A DNA stretch of 64,000 nt from Flammeovirgaceae bacterium UBA5585. GTDB lineage: Bacteria > Bacteroidota > Bacteroidia > Cytophagales > Cyclobacteriaceae. The stretch is taken from NCBI GenBank assembly GCA_002425185.1, contig DILT01000010.1, positions 248,001 through 312,000 on the forward strand. The letters are read 5' to 3'. This document shows positions 25,880 to 35,445 of the stretch, piece by piece; the first letter of the stretch is position 1, and each line of letters opens with the position of its first letter. A model generated the notes under the pieces. The model saw nothing but the letters and a program-made list of their open reading frames with translations, made no database searches and was not told where the DNA came from. Made by a program: the position numbers and the translations under genes.

Positions 25880-26521
25880 ATGTGTAAATTGATAATAGCC
25901 TTGTTGCTGGTTTTCGGTATTCGCAGTATTGCGCAAGAGGTTATAGTTGAGCATTACCTGAACGGAGGAATGCGATCGAAAGGCGTGATCATCGACAATA
26001 AAAAAGATGGAGTGTGGTATTATTATTTTCCGGATGGCAAGTTAAATGCAGTGGAGAACCTCAGGCAGGGGAAGTTACATGGCGATGTGATGTATTATTA
26101 TCCGAATGGAAATATGGAGGGTAAAGAGCAATGGCAGCAGGGCATGTTGCAAGATTCGGCCTGGTATTATTATGATACCGGTAAGCTTTACCGCACGGGT
26201 AGGTACAGCAATAGTGTGTATGATGGGCTGTGGAAATATTTTCACCCATCAGGATTTCCGGAACGGGAAATTCAGTACGCAGACGGGTTACCCAATGGCG
26301 AAATAAAACACTTCAACCAACAGGGTGTGTTAATCCAACACGGGTATTATCTGGATGGAAAGGAGCATGGTGAGTGGAAATTCTTTGATGATGAAGGGCG
26401 ACTTACTTTTTCCGGTTTTTATGAAGCGGGAGATCGCACGGGGGTGTGGTATCAATACAACAAGAATGGACGTAAAAAAACTGGAGGTATTAATATGTAT
26501 CAGAACTCCTTCTTGATATGA
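25880..26521 (+). CDS. MORN-variant repeat exported protein (YwqK-like)
   Basis: Exported protein built from about eight repeats of the MORN-variant type (x-Y-Y-x-x-G-x-L-x-x-x-x-x-Y-x-x-G-x-x-x-G), from residue 25 to the end, after a signal peptide (C-K-L-I-I-A-L-L-L-V-F-G ... A-Q). Such proteins are often labelled YwqK antitoxins by automatic pipelines, but there is no toxin partner here and it is secreted. A scaffold or surface-binding role is more likely, though unproven. It is divergent from the PorV-like gene and its last 22 bases overlap the convergent Omp85-like gene. Confidence 0.85.
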   Translation: MCKLIIALLLVFGIRSIAQEVIVEHYLNGGMRSKGVIIDNKKDGVWYYYFPDGKLNAVENLRQGKLHGDVMYYYPNGNMEGKEQWQQGMLQDSAWYYYDTGKLYRTGRYSNSVYDGLWKYFHPSGFPEREIQYADGLPNGEIKHFNQQGVLIQHGYYLDGKEHGEWKFFDDEGRLTFSGFYEAGDRTGVWYQYNKNGRKKTGGINMYQNSFLI

Positions 26522-28005
26522 AAGAATAACCCTGTATTGCCTCTTGAGTTCAGGGTATATTCAAAACGCAACACGGTATCGTATGAAGTAACGATGTCCA
26601 ATCCCAATCCAGTGCCGGCAATTATCCGGTTAGAAAGGTTTGTGTTTTGGGGAGGCACAGTTTCTGTATAAGCAGGGTAATTTTCGATGTATCCAAAATC
26701 GCCATATGTTTTCAGGTAGATAGCCAGCGGAATGTACTTAAATTGTTTCAGGCGTGAGCCATCCATACTATAAACCCGTGAGAATATCCGCTTCTTAAGA
26801 GTAGTCTTGTTTAGGAAGTACCAGGGGCCTTCAATCACATTTACTTCGTACCCGCGGGCAAAGATTTTGTTATACCCCATTACGCCATAGTTGTAGTAGG
26901 GTATATCGGTTTTATTGCTCCAGTAGGCAAACGTAAAGTTCGATAAGAAGAATTTTCTCTTCAACTCAATGTAGCGGGCGTAACTTACCCAGGCGTCCAG
27001 TTTTTCCAGGTCATTACTCATGGCAAAGCCGACTTTTTGAACATGAAAAAGCAGGTGGTAGCCCGTTAATGGATAAGCGATAACATCGCGGTGATCGGAG
27101 ATAAATTCATAACTCAACAAATCAAATTGCTGTGCTCTGTTTTCTACGCCCAGGTAGTTAGGATTTCGTTGGTAAAGTGAATCGGTAATTGTTGTTTTAC
27201 GGAATTGGTAGCCCAGCCTATGGTGGTTATAAAATGAATTTCGATAGGTATAGGTTAGTCCGATGCCGCGGGTATTGCGCAAAACTTTATCGGTTTCTAA
27301 AAATACGAGTTTGTGGTCCTCTGTCCGGTATGCAACATTTTTAGCATCGATGAAATCGGTTTGGAAAATCAGCCCCTGCTTTTGCCGTTTATCGATATAG
27401 GGGATACGGTAGAGTAATTCAAACCTTCGCACATAACCAAACTGGGCGGTGAAGGTGAGTGTTTCGTTACGCCCACGCATATTATACTGGTACAGCTTTA
27501 ACCCATAATTGACTCGTTTAAAATCATGGTTATAGTTTTCCCACCATTCATTGAAGTTTCGATCGGATAACTGAAAAATGGGTACCGGAAAGGTAAACCA
27601 CCGTTCATTCACTTCCACAAGCAGATCGGCTTTTCCGGGATTTATTTCCAGGAGTCGTATTTCGACCGCGTTGAATAAGTGAAGGTTAAACAACTTATTC
27701 TCATCTTTTTCAATAACCTTGGAAAGTTCCTGGCTATAAATGGAGTCGCCTGGTTTTACAGTTAGCTCGCGAAGAATAATGGGCTCTCGCGTTCGCTTAT
27801 TGCCCAATACAAAAATGCGGTTAATGGTAAGGTAATAACCGGTGCTGTCAGGAGTTTCTTTATCGCGGTTACGTACGTTTTTTTTTACGGTATCAGGTGC
27901 AATTGGTGTTGGAGCATGATACAACTTTCCTGATGCTGAAAGGGATAGTAAGATGGCCCCCAGTACAGCAAATCGTGTTTTAGATGAAAGAATACACCTG
28001 ATCAA
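26500..28005 (-). CDS. Omp85/BamA-like surface antigen with a POTRA domain
   Basis: Outer-membrane protein with an N-terminal export signal, one POTRA-like domain at about residues 55-135 (N-R-I-F-V-x-G-N-K-R-T-R-E-P-I-I-L-R-E-L, then K-D-E-N-K-L-F-N-L-H-L-F) and a beta-barrel through residue 501 ending in F. The barrel carries Y-x-F-x-S-D-x-R-D-V-I-A-Y-P-L-T-G-Y, typical of the Omp85 family. It is much shorter than BamA (five POTRA domains), so it resembles the single-POTRA relatives of unknown cargo. The start codon is TTG at 28005, overlapping the lgt stop as TTGA. No ATG is available upstream of the signal peptide. Confidence 0.85.
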   Translation of the reverse strand: MIRCILSSKTRFAVLGAILLSLSASGKLYHAPTPIAPDTVKKNVRNRDKETPDSTGYYLTINRIFVLGNKRTREPIILRELTVKPGDSIYSQELSKVIEKDENKLFNLHLFNAVEIRLLEINPGKADLLVEVNERWFTFPVPIFQLSDRNFNEWWENYNHDFKRVNYGLKLYQYNMRGRNETLTFTAQFGYVRRFELLYRIPYIDKRQKQGLIFQTDFIDAKNVAYRTEDHKLVFLETDKVLRNTRGIGLTYTYRNSFYNHHRLGYQFRKTTITDSLYQRNPNYLGVENRAQQFDLLSYEFISDHRDVIAYPLTGYHLLFHVQKVGFAMSNDLEKLDAWVSYARYIELKRKFFLSNFTFAYWSNKTDIPYYNYGVMGYNKIFARGYEVNVIEGPWYFLNKTTLKKRIFSRVYSMDGSRLKQFKYIPLAIYLKTYGDFGYIENYPAYTETVPPQNTNLSNRIIAGTGLGLDIVTSYDTVLRFEYTLNSRGNTGLFFHIKKEF

Positions 28006-29117
28006 GGATTTTTTTCGTTTACAGCGGGTTCCTGTGTACCCCGCCTGAACGAAAGCACAAGCACCACAATTCCAACAATAATCAATGGAATACTATAAAG
28101 TTGTCCGTAATTGATACCGTACGTGTTAATAAACGTGATCTCTGTATCTACCTGAACTTCTTTAAGGTATTCGTATAAAAATCGCAGCGTCCAGAGAATA
28201 ATCATAAACGTTCCGAAAATTCTGCCGGCCGGCAGGTTTACCTTCTGGCGGTTCCACATCCAGTATAGAAGGATAAAAAGTAAAACACAGGAGATAGATT
28301 CATATAATTGAGCCGGATGACGGGCAATGGCATTGGTGTGTACTACTGCAGCATACTGACCATTATCCAGTTTATCCAGAAAATACTTAATGGGAGTAGA
28401 TTGATTAATGTGCTCATTTATATAAGGATTATAAATTAGCCTGTCATAAAATCGACTGGTCATGTACATGTGTAATTCCTGCTCATTCTGCCGGTCGGCT
28501 TTAAACTCAACCAGCAGTGTTATAGGTTTAAAGCCCGCTTCATTGGGTTGACCATTAGCTGATTGATAACTTATTTTTTCAATTTCAGGATCACGCTGCA
28601 ATATTTCGGTTACGTTCCGGGTAAACACTACGCCATAACTGGCCTTAGTTTCTTTTCCAATAATTTCAGAATTAAAAAAATTACCTAACCGGATAAGTGC
28701 GCCAGTCAGTGCAACCAATATTACTATCCGATCCAAAACCTGTAAGTATGATTGGCCTGGTTTGTTTTTTCTGGCGTACAGCCACAGGGCAAATAAAATA
28801 CCCACAGCTGCGCCATGACTGGCCAATCCGCCTTCCCAGATTTTAAGGATGTCAATCGGGTTTGCAAGGTAACGCTCAGGCTCATAAAAGAATACGTGCC
28901 CTAAGCGGGCACCAATTATCGTGGCCACCACCATGTAAATGGTTAACGTGTCCACATCCTTTTCTGGCTTGCCCTCTTTTTTATAGATGTAATACAGTAT
29001 TTGCTGACTGAGCAAAAAGCCAAGAGCGAAAAGCAGGCCGTACCAACGAAGCGTTATCGGGCCAATGGAAAAAATATCAGGACTACCGTTCCAGATTATA
29101 TAGCTAAGTAAATTCAT
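28002..29117 (-). CDS. lgt: Prolipoprotein diacylglyceryl transferase Lgt
   Basis: Inner-membrane enzyme that attaches diacylglycerol to the lipobox cysteine of prolipoproteins. Signatures: R-W-Y-G near residue 24, G-G-L-A-S-H-G-A (97-103, with H101), L-I-R-L-G-N-F-F-N-S-E-I-I-G (141-154, with R143 and E151) and R-H-P-A-Q-L-Y-E (266-273). Seven membrane segments are visible. Between residues about 160 and 258 there is an extra ~95-residue mostly polar insert, which explains the 371 aa length against about 280 in Proteobacteria. The lipoprotein encoded at 62258-63124 would be one of its clients. Confidence 0.95.
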   Translation of the reverse strand: MNLLSYIIWNGSPDIFSIGPITLRWYGLLFALGFLLSQQILYYIYKKEGKPEKDVDTLTIYMVVATIIGARLGHVFFYEPERYLANPIDILKIWEGGLASHGAAVGILFALWLYARKNKPGQSYLQVLDRIVILVALTGALIRLGNFFNSEIIGKETKASYGVVFTRNVTEILQRDPEIEKISYQSANGQPNEAGFKPITLLVEFKADRQNEQELHMYMTSRFYDRLIYNPYINEHINQSTPIKYFLDKLDNGQYAAVVHTNAIARHPAQLYESISCVLLFILLYWMWNRQKVNLPAGRIFGTFMIILWTLRFLYEYLKEVQVDTEITFINTYGINYGQLYSIPLIIVGIVVLVLSFRRGTQEPAVNEKNP

Positions 29118-29182
29118 GGTGGCAAATATATAGGGATTATGGTTTAATGTTCAAGATTATAATATGAAGGTTAGATTTAAGG

Positions 29183-31024
29183 TTATAAGGCATCCAACTC
29201 CGCGAGTTCAGTTTTAAATCCCGAGGAAAGGATGGGGAATCGGCACCAGGTGCGCGGATCAACATTGAGTTCATCGAGGTGGAATGAGGGGGCGAGGCGT
29301 TCACGTTTCCATTGATTGGCTGCCCATAAGCGAAAGAATTTTTTGATATAACTTTTCAATAAATTATTGTCGCCAAACTTATCTTTCATAGCATGAAACA
29401 CTTCGGTTGGTGATTTTCTGAATAAAATGGCATGCCGTTCAATTTCTGCCAGAATGGTATAGGGCATCAGGTCGTCTTCATCTGTTTGGTGCCGTTCTGC
29501 GGGTCGTAGTTCTGCAGTGGGTTTCAACTGATTGACATACTTAAGGCCCGAGTAGCCAAGTTCATGTTCAGCCCACCTAAGCCATTCGAGTATGGTGGTT
29601 TTGTTGATACCAGAAACAGGGGCGAGACTTCCGCTGGTGTCACCATCCATGGTAGCGTAGCCCACGTCTCCTTCACTTCTGTTTGAGGTAGTGAGCAAAA
29701 TGCTTTGCTTAATATTGGCGAGCATCCAAATGATAGGGGAGCGTGATCGTGCCTGTATATTTTGTAAACTGATATCATCCGTTTTCCAATCCATTTTTCG
29801 ATTGAGTGCAGCTTCTATTTTTGTTGTATAAGAGTCAACTTCCTGTTGAATGCTCCAATTATAAAATGTTGCACCAAGCGATTCAGAAAGCTCACGGGCA
29901 GCTTCAAACGTTGCTGCAGATGAGTTGAACGTAGCCTGATAGGCACAGGTTAGTAGTTGCTGAACGGCTTGCTTTTGATTGTATACATTTTGTAAGCCAA
30001 CTTGTTTACAAAAAGTTTCCCACCCTAACTCGGCACTGGCACGCCTTACCATTTCAGCCACCATGGTTGCACAGATGGCGGAATCTGCACCGCCACTCAA
30101 GGAAAGTACAAATCCTTTCGATTTACTTTTTCGGAGATAGTCAAAAAGGGCAAGCGATACAGCCTTGGTAAGCTCTTCGTTTCGATCCTTGGAATCTGTT
30201 AATGGTAGCTGGGTGCTCTTTGATTCTTGATTTAAGTCGACATCGCAGGTAATGATAGTTACCGGTTTAAAGGACATTCGTGTATTCTGCGCCAGTAGCT
30301 TACCCTTTTGGGCAATGAGTATGTCGCCATCGTAAATCATGCGACCGGCTTCGTTACCCAATAAATTGCAGAACACATAAACACATGAAAATAGCTGCGA
30401 TCCATCTAGTGTAACCTCCTGCTCGCGGTTCTGGCTTTTGCCCATAGCGAAGTGACTGGCGCTTGGATTTAAAATTAATTGAACGCCACGCTCTTTAAAT
30501 TTATAACCCGGTCTTTTCTCTTTACTCCAACCATCTTCGCAGATTTCAATACCAAAGCGAATACCATCGGCTTCATAGATTAAATCGCCAGCCTGAATGG
30601 ACATATCCTTTCGGTGTATTGTTATTGCCTTTCCGGATGGCCAAGGACTAAACCAACGCGGCTCGTAGTGAACGCCATCGTTAGGCAGGTTTTGTTTTAA
30701 CGTAATGCCAAGAATTTTTTTGTTGCTGATCACGCATGAACCATTGTAGGTAATGCCATCAATACGTATCGGCAAACCGATGTTCACGGTGATGTCAGAA
30801 CAATATTCTTTGATTTTGAGAAGCTCTTCAAATGCTTTGGCAGACAACCATTCACTCAGAAAGGTGTCCTCGCATCCGTATCCGGTAATGCATAACTCAG
30901 GCAGGCATAGAATTTTTGCATTCTTATTTTTCGCTTCCTGTATGGCGAACAGAATGTTGGCGGTATTATTTTCCCAATCGAAAGGAGTTTGGTTTACGGT
31001 TGCGCCTGCTAATCTGATCTTCAC
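29183..31024 (-). CDS. nadE: NAD+ synthase, glutamine-hydrolysing
   Basis: Last step of NAD synthesis: amidation of nicotinic acid adenine dinucleotide using glutamine. The N-terminal nitrilase-type glutaminase domain (about 1-265) has L-C-L-P-E-L-C near 41-47, the lysine in L-K-Q-N-L-P, and the catalytic cysteine in E-I-C-E-D-G-W. The synthetase domain (about 290-600) has the pyrophosphate loop L-S-G-G-A-D-S-A. Length (613 aa) is typical of the two-domain enzyme. The start is GTG at 31024. Lies between rnc and lgt on one strand. Confidence 0.95.
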   Translation of the reverse strand: MKIRLAGATVNQTPFDWENNTANILFAIQEAKNKNAKILCLPELCITGYGCEDTFLSEWLSAKAFEELLKIKEYCSDITVNIGLPIRIDGITYNGSCVISNKKILGITLKQNLPNDGVHYEPRWFSPWPSGKAITIHRKDMSIQAGDLIYEADGIRFGIEICEDGWSKEKRPGYKFKERGVQLILNPSASHFAMGKSQNREQEVTLDGSQLFSCVYVFCNLLGNEAGRMIYDGDILIAQKGKLLAQNTRMSFKPVTIITCDVDLNQESKSTQLPLTDSKDRNEELTKAVSLALFDYLRKSKSKGFVLSLSGGADSAICATMVAEMVRRASAELGWETFCKQVGLQNVYNQKQAVQQLLTCAYQATFNSSAATFEAARELSESLGATFYNWSIQQEVDSYTTKIEAALNRKMDWKTDDISLQNIQARSRSPIIWMLANIKQSILLTTSNRSEGDVGYATMDGDTSGSLAPVSGINKTTILEWLRWAEHELGYSGLKYVNQLKPTAELRPAERHQTDEDDLMPYTILAEIERHAILFRKSPTEVFHAMKDKFGDNNLLKSYIKKFFRLWAANQWKRERLAPSFHLDELNVDPRTWCRFPILSSGFKTELAELDAL

Positions 31025-31049
31025 GAATAAAGTTTATAAAATTTATGAA

Positions 31050-31796
31050 TTACGAACGAACCGAAATTTCCGAAAGTATATTTAATTTCTCGCACGTCTT
31101 GAACGCTGCATCCTGTTCAGCTTTTTTCTTGCTGTTGCCATAACCTGTACCCATCACTTCGTTGTTTACAAACACCTGGGCTGTAAACTCCTTATGTATC
31201 TTGCCTTTTTTGATGTCTACAATTTCAAACCGAACCTCTTTTCCTTCGCGCTGACTCCATTCAATTACCCTGCTTTTAAAGTTGGTTTGTGTACTAACAA
31301 GCTCGTCAAGGTCATAGTTTGGTGCGATAAGTTTTTTAATTACAAATTTTTTGGTTGACGAATAGCCTTTATCAAGATAAATAGCCCCAACAATGGCTTC
31401 TAAGGTGTTGCCCAGAATAACCTGCTGCAGTTGAGAATTCTTTTGATCGTATTGAACAATATTGCCAATACCAATCTTTCGGGCCAGCAAGTTGAGTGAC
31501 TCGCGGTTAACAATACGGGAGCGCATTTCAGTTAAAAATCCCTCGCTTTTATAGGGGAATTTTTTGAATAAGAAATCGGCAACAGAAGCACCTAAAATGG
31601 CATCACCCAGGTATTCAAGTCGCTCGTTATTTTCTTTAAACCCATTGCCATTTTCTTTTATGAGGGAACTGTGGCGCGTAGCCAGGCGGTACAGTTCAAG
31701 GTTTTTTGGGGTAAATCCAGCGATGGTGTAAATGGCGCTGATCAGCTTCTTATCGGATGGTGATTTTTTGCTTGTTATTTTAAGTAAGCGCCACAC
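31050..31796 (-). CDS. rnc: Ribonuclease III
   Basis: Endonuclease for double-stranded RNA, acting in rRNA and mRNA processing. The RNase III signature N-E-R-L-E-Y-L-G-D-A-I-L at about residues 56-67 holds the catalytic acidic residues, with a second metal-site glutamate in N-T-L-E-A-I-V-G-A-I-Y. The double-stranded RNA-binding domain follows at about 170-240. The start appears to be GTG at 31796, since no ATG precedes the conserved N-terminal region. It is the third gene of the acpP-fabF-rnc block. Confidence 0.95.
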   Translation of the reverse strand: MWRLLKITSKKSPSDKKLISAIYTIAGFTPKNLELYRLATRHSSLIKENGNGFKENNERLEYLGDAILGASVADFLFKKFPYKSEGFLTEMRSRIVNRESLNLLARKIGIGNIVQYDQKNSQLQQVILGNTLEAIVGAIYLDKGYSSTKKFVIKKLIAPNYDLDELVSTQTNFKSRVIEWSQREGKEVRFEIVDIKKGKIHKEFTAQVFVNNEVMGTGYGNSKKKAEQDAAFKTCEKLNILSEISVRS

Positions 31797-31863
31797 GCGA
31801 TAGGTAAAATAAAATTAAGCCCTAAGGTAAGCAAAGGGATTTAAACGACCGATACGAATCAGG

Positions 31864-33111
31864 TCAGACTTTTTTGAAGATGATGGAGGCGTTATGTCCG
31901 CCAAACCCGAAGGTGTTGCTGATGGCAACTTTTACATCGCGGTGTTGTGCTTTGTTAAGGGTAAGGTTGAGCCGGGCATCAAGGCTTTCATCAATGTTGA
32001 AATTATTGATGGTGGGGGGTACCACGCCTTCATTAATGGCCAGTAAACATGCCAGGGCTTCAATGGCTCCTGCGGCACCCAGCAGGTGACCAGTCATGGA
32101 TTTAGTAGAGCTAATATTCATGGAAAACACATGGTCACCAAAGACTTGTTCGATGGCACGGATTTCACCAATATCACCCAGCGGTGTTGATGTTCCGTGT
32201 GTATTTACATAGTCTACGGCTTCCGGCTTTATGCCTGCTTCTTCCAGGGCATTTTCCATTACTTTGGTTATACCGGCACCATCCGGATGAGGTGCTGTAA
32301 TGTGATAGGCATCAGCGGAAAGTCCGCCACCGATAACTTCAGCATAAATTTTTGCACCTCTCCTTTTGGCATGCTCATACTCTTCCAGTATCAACGCGCC
32401 TGCCCCTTCACCCAACACAAAACCATCACGATCTTTATCGTATGGGCGTGAAGCGGTTTCAGGTGAATCATTTCTTTCCGACAAAGCTTTCATGGCATTA
32501 AAACCACCAACACCGGCTTCGCAAACGGCTGCTTCAGAGCCTCCGGAAACAATGACATCAGCTTTGCCTAAGCGGATGTAGGTAAACGCATCATAAATTG
32601 CGTTGGTAGAAGATGCACATGCCGAAACGGTAACGAAGTTAGGTCCGCGAAAACCATACTTGATGGAGATATGACCTGCACTAAGGTCGGCAATCATCTT
32701 GGGAATAAAGAAGGGATTAAACCGGGGCGTGCCATCTCCTTTGGCAAAGGATTTTACTTCTTCCTGAAAGGTAATTAACCCTCCGATGCCCGAACCCCAG
32801 ATAACACCCACACGGTTGGGGTCTAAATCAGACAGCGGAAGGTTTGAATCTTTAATGGCCTCATCTGCCACCACCATGGCATACTGCGCAAAGGGATCCA
32901 TTTTTCTGGCCTCTTTGCGATCCATGAAGTTGCCGATCTCGAAATTTTTTACTTCGCAGGCAAACTTCGTTTTAAACAGGGATGCATCAAAACGGGTAAT
33001 CGGTGCTGCTCCACTTTTGCCGGCTTTGAGCCCGTCCCAGTATTCGGGAAGGGTGTTGCCGATCGGTGTAAGTGCACCAAGTCCAGTGACTACTACTCGT
33101 TTTAAAGTCAT
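31864..33111 (-). CDS. fabF: 3-oxoacyl-ACP synthase II (FabF)
   Basis: Condensing enzyme of type II fatty acid synthesis: elongates acyl-ACP with malonyl-ACP. The catalytic triad is intact: C165 in S-A-C-A-S-S, H305 in T-H-G-T-S-T-P-L-G-D, H342 in G-H-L-L-G-A-A-G-A, with the supporting K337. Length 415 aa is normal. It lies 38 bases downstream of acpP, the acyl carrier it works on. Confidence 0.97.
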   Translation of the reverse strand: MTLKRVVVTGLGALTPIGNTLPEYWDGLKAGKSGAAPITRFDASLFKTKFACEVKNFEIGNFMDRKEARKMDPFAQYAMVVADEAIKDSNLPLSDLDPNRVGVIWGSGIGGLITFQEEVKSFAKGDGTPRFNPFFIPKMIADLSAGHISIKYGFRGPNFVTVSACASSTNAIYDAFTYIRLGKADVIVSGGSEAAVCEAGVGGFNAMKALSERNDSPETASRPYDKDRDGFVLGEGAGALILEEYEHAKRRGAKIYAEVIGGGLSADAYHITAPHPDGAGITKVMENALEEAGIKPEAVDYVNTHGTSTPLGDIGEIRAIEQVFGDHVFSMNISSTKSMTGHLLGAAGAIEALACLLAINEGVVPPTINNFNIDESLDARLNLTLNKAQHRDVKVAISNTFGFGGHNASIIFKKV

Positions 33112-33149
33112 AAGTAAAAAGGTGTAATGAGGAAAAAGCGCTCGTCAAA

Positions 33150-33389
33150 TTACTTCTTAACGTTCTGTTCCAGGTAAGAGATAGCCTGGCCAACGGTTGA
33201 AATATTTTCGGCCTGATCGTCCGGAATGGAAATGTTAAATTCCTTTTCGAACTCCATGATTAGTTCCACGGTGTCCAGAGAGTCAGCGCCAAGATCATTG
33301 GTAAAGCTTGCTTCAGGAGTAACTTCAGATTCTTCAACACCGAGTTTATCGATGATAATCTGTTTTACTTTTTGTGCGATTTCAGACAT
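33150..33389 (-). CDS. acpP: Acyl carrier protein
   Basis: Small acidic carrier (79 aa) for growing acyl chains. The phosphopantetheine attachment site is S37 within L-G-A-D-S-L-D-T-V-E. Typical N-terminus (M-S-E-I-A-Q-K-V-K) and four-helix layout. First gene of the acpP-fabF-rnc block and divergent from the IPExxxVDY-type gene; a promoter-like sequence precedes it. Confidence 0.98.
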   Translation of the reverse strand: MSEIAQKVKQIIIDKLGVEESEVTPEASFTNDLGADSLDTVELIMEFEKEFNISIPDDQAENISTVGQAISYLEQNVKK

Positions 33390-33421
33390 GTTTTTACAGT
33401 TTTAGGATTTAAAAATCTGTG

Positions 33422-33453
33422 CAAAGAAAGATATTTACGGCAATATTGTCAAA
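33422..33453 (-). promoter_or_regulatory. acpP: Putative promoter of acpP-fabF-rnc
   Basis: On the minus strand TTTGAC (-33-like, from 33453) is followed about 16-20 bases later by TATCTTTC and then CTTTG, close to the TAnnTTTG -7 consensus. It lies roughly 35-60 bases upstream of the acpP ATG. Confidence 0.45.
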
Positions 33454-33504
33454 CTTTTTTAATCTTGTCAGGTTGGGCCAAAAGGTTGTTCAATTCGGGT
33501 AAAA

Positions 33505-33927
33505 ATGAAGAAAAGTAAGCTGGTAATTGAGTATGATTATGACTTTGAACTGGCCGGCATCATTTCCACTTCCAAAGGGTACAAACTGGCCTGGGAAATA
33601 AACAGAAAACTAGGCGTTAACCTGGTGCGCCAGCCCGATTTGGCGGTGGGCTTCAAAAATCAGCAAGAAAAGTTCTATTCTTTTTATGCTTACGAAACCC
33701 GTATCAATCGATTGAAACTGTTCAAAAACAAGCCTGTTGACTATGAGACCGGAAAGTATTTCTTAGTACCTGAATTTCCTCGTTTTGATTTTATAATTTT
33801 GACCGCTTCGGAAGATGCTGAATTTACAACGATGGTACTACAAGGGATAAAAGAAATTCAAACCGTAGAGTTAATCACGCCTATTCCCACGGACTCCCTG
33901 AAATCGAAAAGTAATTTTATTTTTTGA
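33505..33927 (+). CDS. IPExxxVDY-type protein
   Basis: 140-aa cytosolic protein of the Bacteroidota IPExxxVDY family, of unknown function. The namesake motif is modified here: V-P-E-F-P-R-F-D-F near residue 89. Other recognisable parts are the N-terminal L-x-I-E-Y-D-Y-D-F-E-L-x-G-I and K-G-Y-K-L-A-W-x-x-N. Members commonly sit beside pyk opposite acpP/fabF/rnc, exactly as here, which supports the call. The next gene pyk follows after 33 bases. Confidence 0.82.
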   Translation: MKKSKLVIEYDYDFELAGIISTSKGYKLAWEINRKLGVNLVRQPDLAVGFKNQQEKFYSFYAYETRINRLKLFKNKPVDYETGKYFLVPEFPRFDFIILTASEDAEFTTMVLQGIKEIQTVELITPIPTDSLKSKSNFIF

Positions 33928-33960
33928 AAAAACTGTTTGCTATTCAACCCCCATTAAGTG

Positions 33961-35388
33961 ATGGAAATGATTTCCTATAACAAAACAAAAATTGTTGCTA
34001 CTGTAGGCCCTGCCTCAAACTCAAAAGAAATGCTACGCGCCTTGGTGAAAGAAGGTGTGGATGTTTTCCGTTTAAATTTTTCGCACGGCAATCATGAAGA
34101 TCATCAAAAGGTGATTGACGCAGTGCGTGAAATTAATGCCGAGCTGGGCTCCACGGTTGCACTGCTTCTCGATTTACAAGGTCCGAAAATTCGGGTGCAG
34201 GAAGTTGGCCCTGATATTGAATTGGTACGCGGACAGGAGTTTATTATTACAACTCGTCAACTCATTGGTAATAATGAAATCGCCAGTACTTCGTATCAGC
34301 AACTACCGAAAGATGTAAAAGCTGGCGATGCTATTCTTATTGATGATGGAAAAATTGAGCTGAAGGTAAGAGAGGTTCGTGATATTGATGTAGTGACTGA
34401 GGTGATTTACGGTGGACCACTGAAATCAAGAAAAGGAATAAACCTGCCCTTTTCAAAAGTATCGGCACCATCGTTGACCGACAAGGATTTGAAAGACCTT
34501 GAATTTGGCTTGAAAAATAACCTCGACTGGATTGCACTCTCATTTGTGCGCAAGGCACAAGACATTAAGATTCTGCGCGGCATCATTGAAAAAAATCAAT
34601 CAACAACGCGTATTGTCGCCAAAATTGAAAAGCCAGAAGCGTTGAGTAACATCGATGAAATTATAGCGGCTACCGATGCCGTGATGGTGGCACGCGGTGA
34701 CCTGGGTGTCGAAATTTGGTTGGAGGAAGTTCCTATGGTGCAGAAGATGTTGGTTGAAAAATGCAATGCGGCTTCCAAGCCCGTAATTGTAGCTACCCAG
34801 ATGATGGAGAGCATGATTGAAAACCCTCGACCAACACGTGCAGAGACCAACGATGTGGCCAATGCTGTATTGGATGGCGCTGATGCGGTAATGCTTTCAG
34901 CCGAGACGGCTGCGGGTAAGTACCCTCTAGAAGTGGTGCGTAGTATGGTACGCACAATTGCTTCTGTTGAAAAGGATGAACACTTGTATTACCGTTTCAG
35001 GGAAGTGGATCCGAAATCTCCGATTTATATAAATGATAGCTTGGTGTTGGCGGCTTGCAAACTGGCTAAAGATGTTGGCGCAAAAGCTATTGTAGGCATG
35101 ACGGCTTCCGGGTACACCGCCCTTCGGTCATCATCCTATCGACCGAACACCAATATTTTTGTTTTTACTGCGAACAAATCCCTGATTAATACCATAAACC
35201 TGGTGTGGGGTGCGCGTGGATACCTTTATGATAAGGTTACAACCACGGACGAAACAATTGCCGATGTTGAATCCATCCTTAAAAGGGAAGGACATTTACA
35301 AAGTGGTGACATCTTTATTGCCCTGGCGAGTATGCCGATTCAGGAAAGGCTTCGAACCAATACGCTCAAAATAAATATTGTTAAATAA
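33961..35388 (+). CDS. pyk: Pyruvate kinase
   Basis: Final glycolytic step: phosphoenolpyruvate plus ADP to pyruvate plus ATP. Motifs: K-I-V-A-T-V-G-P-A-S at the start, F-R-L-N-F-S-H-G near residue 36, the catalytic lysine region V-A-K-I-E-K-P-E-A near 220, D-A-V-M-V-A-R-G-D-L-G-V-E near 240, A-T-Q-M-M-E-S-M near 275, and a C-terminal allosteric domain. I prefer the ATG at 33961; a GTG lies immediately before it at 33958. Length 475 aa is normal. Confidence 0.97.
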   Translation: MEMISYNKTKIVATVGPASNSKEMLRALVKEGVDVFRLNFSHGNHEDHQKVIDAVREINAELGSTVALLLDLQGPKIRVQEVGPDIELVRGQEFIITTRQLIGNNEIASTSYQQLPKDVKAGDAILIDDGKIELKVREVRDIDVVTEVIYGGPLKSRKGINLPFSKVSAPSLTDKDLKDLEFGLKNNLDWIALSFVRKAQDIKILRGIIEKNQSTTRIVAKIEKPEALSNIDEIIAATDAVMVARGDLGVEIWLEEVPMVQKMLVEKCNAASKPVIVATQMMESMIENPRPTRAETNDVANAVLDGADAVMLSAETAAGKYPLEVVRSMVRTIASVEKDEHLYYRFREVDPKSPIYINDSLVLAACKLAKDVGAKAIVGMTASGYTALRSSSYRPNTNIFVFTANKSLINTINLVWGARGYLYDKVTTTDETIADVESILKREGHLQSGDIFIALASMPIQERLRTNTLKINIVK

Positions 35389-35445
35389 GCAGGCATTGGC
35401 CATGCAGGAGTTTTACCGGTAGCCAATACCTTCTTAATGCTTTTG

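Noticed and set aside
25880..26521. Toxin-antitoxin reading of the MORN/YwqK-like gene
   Set aside because: It has a signal peptide, no toxin gene adjoins it, and the repeats are generic.
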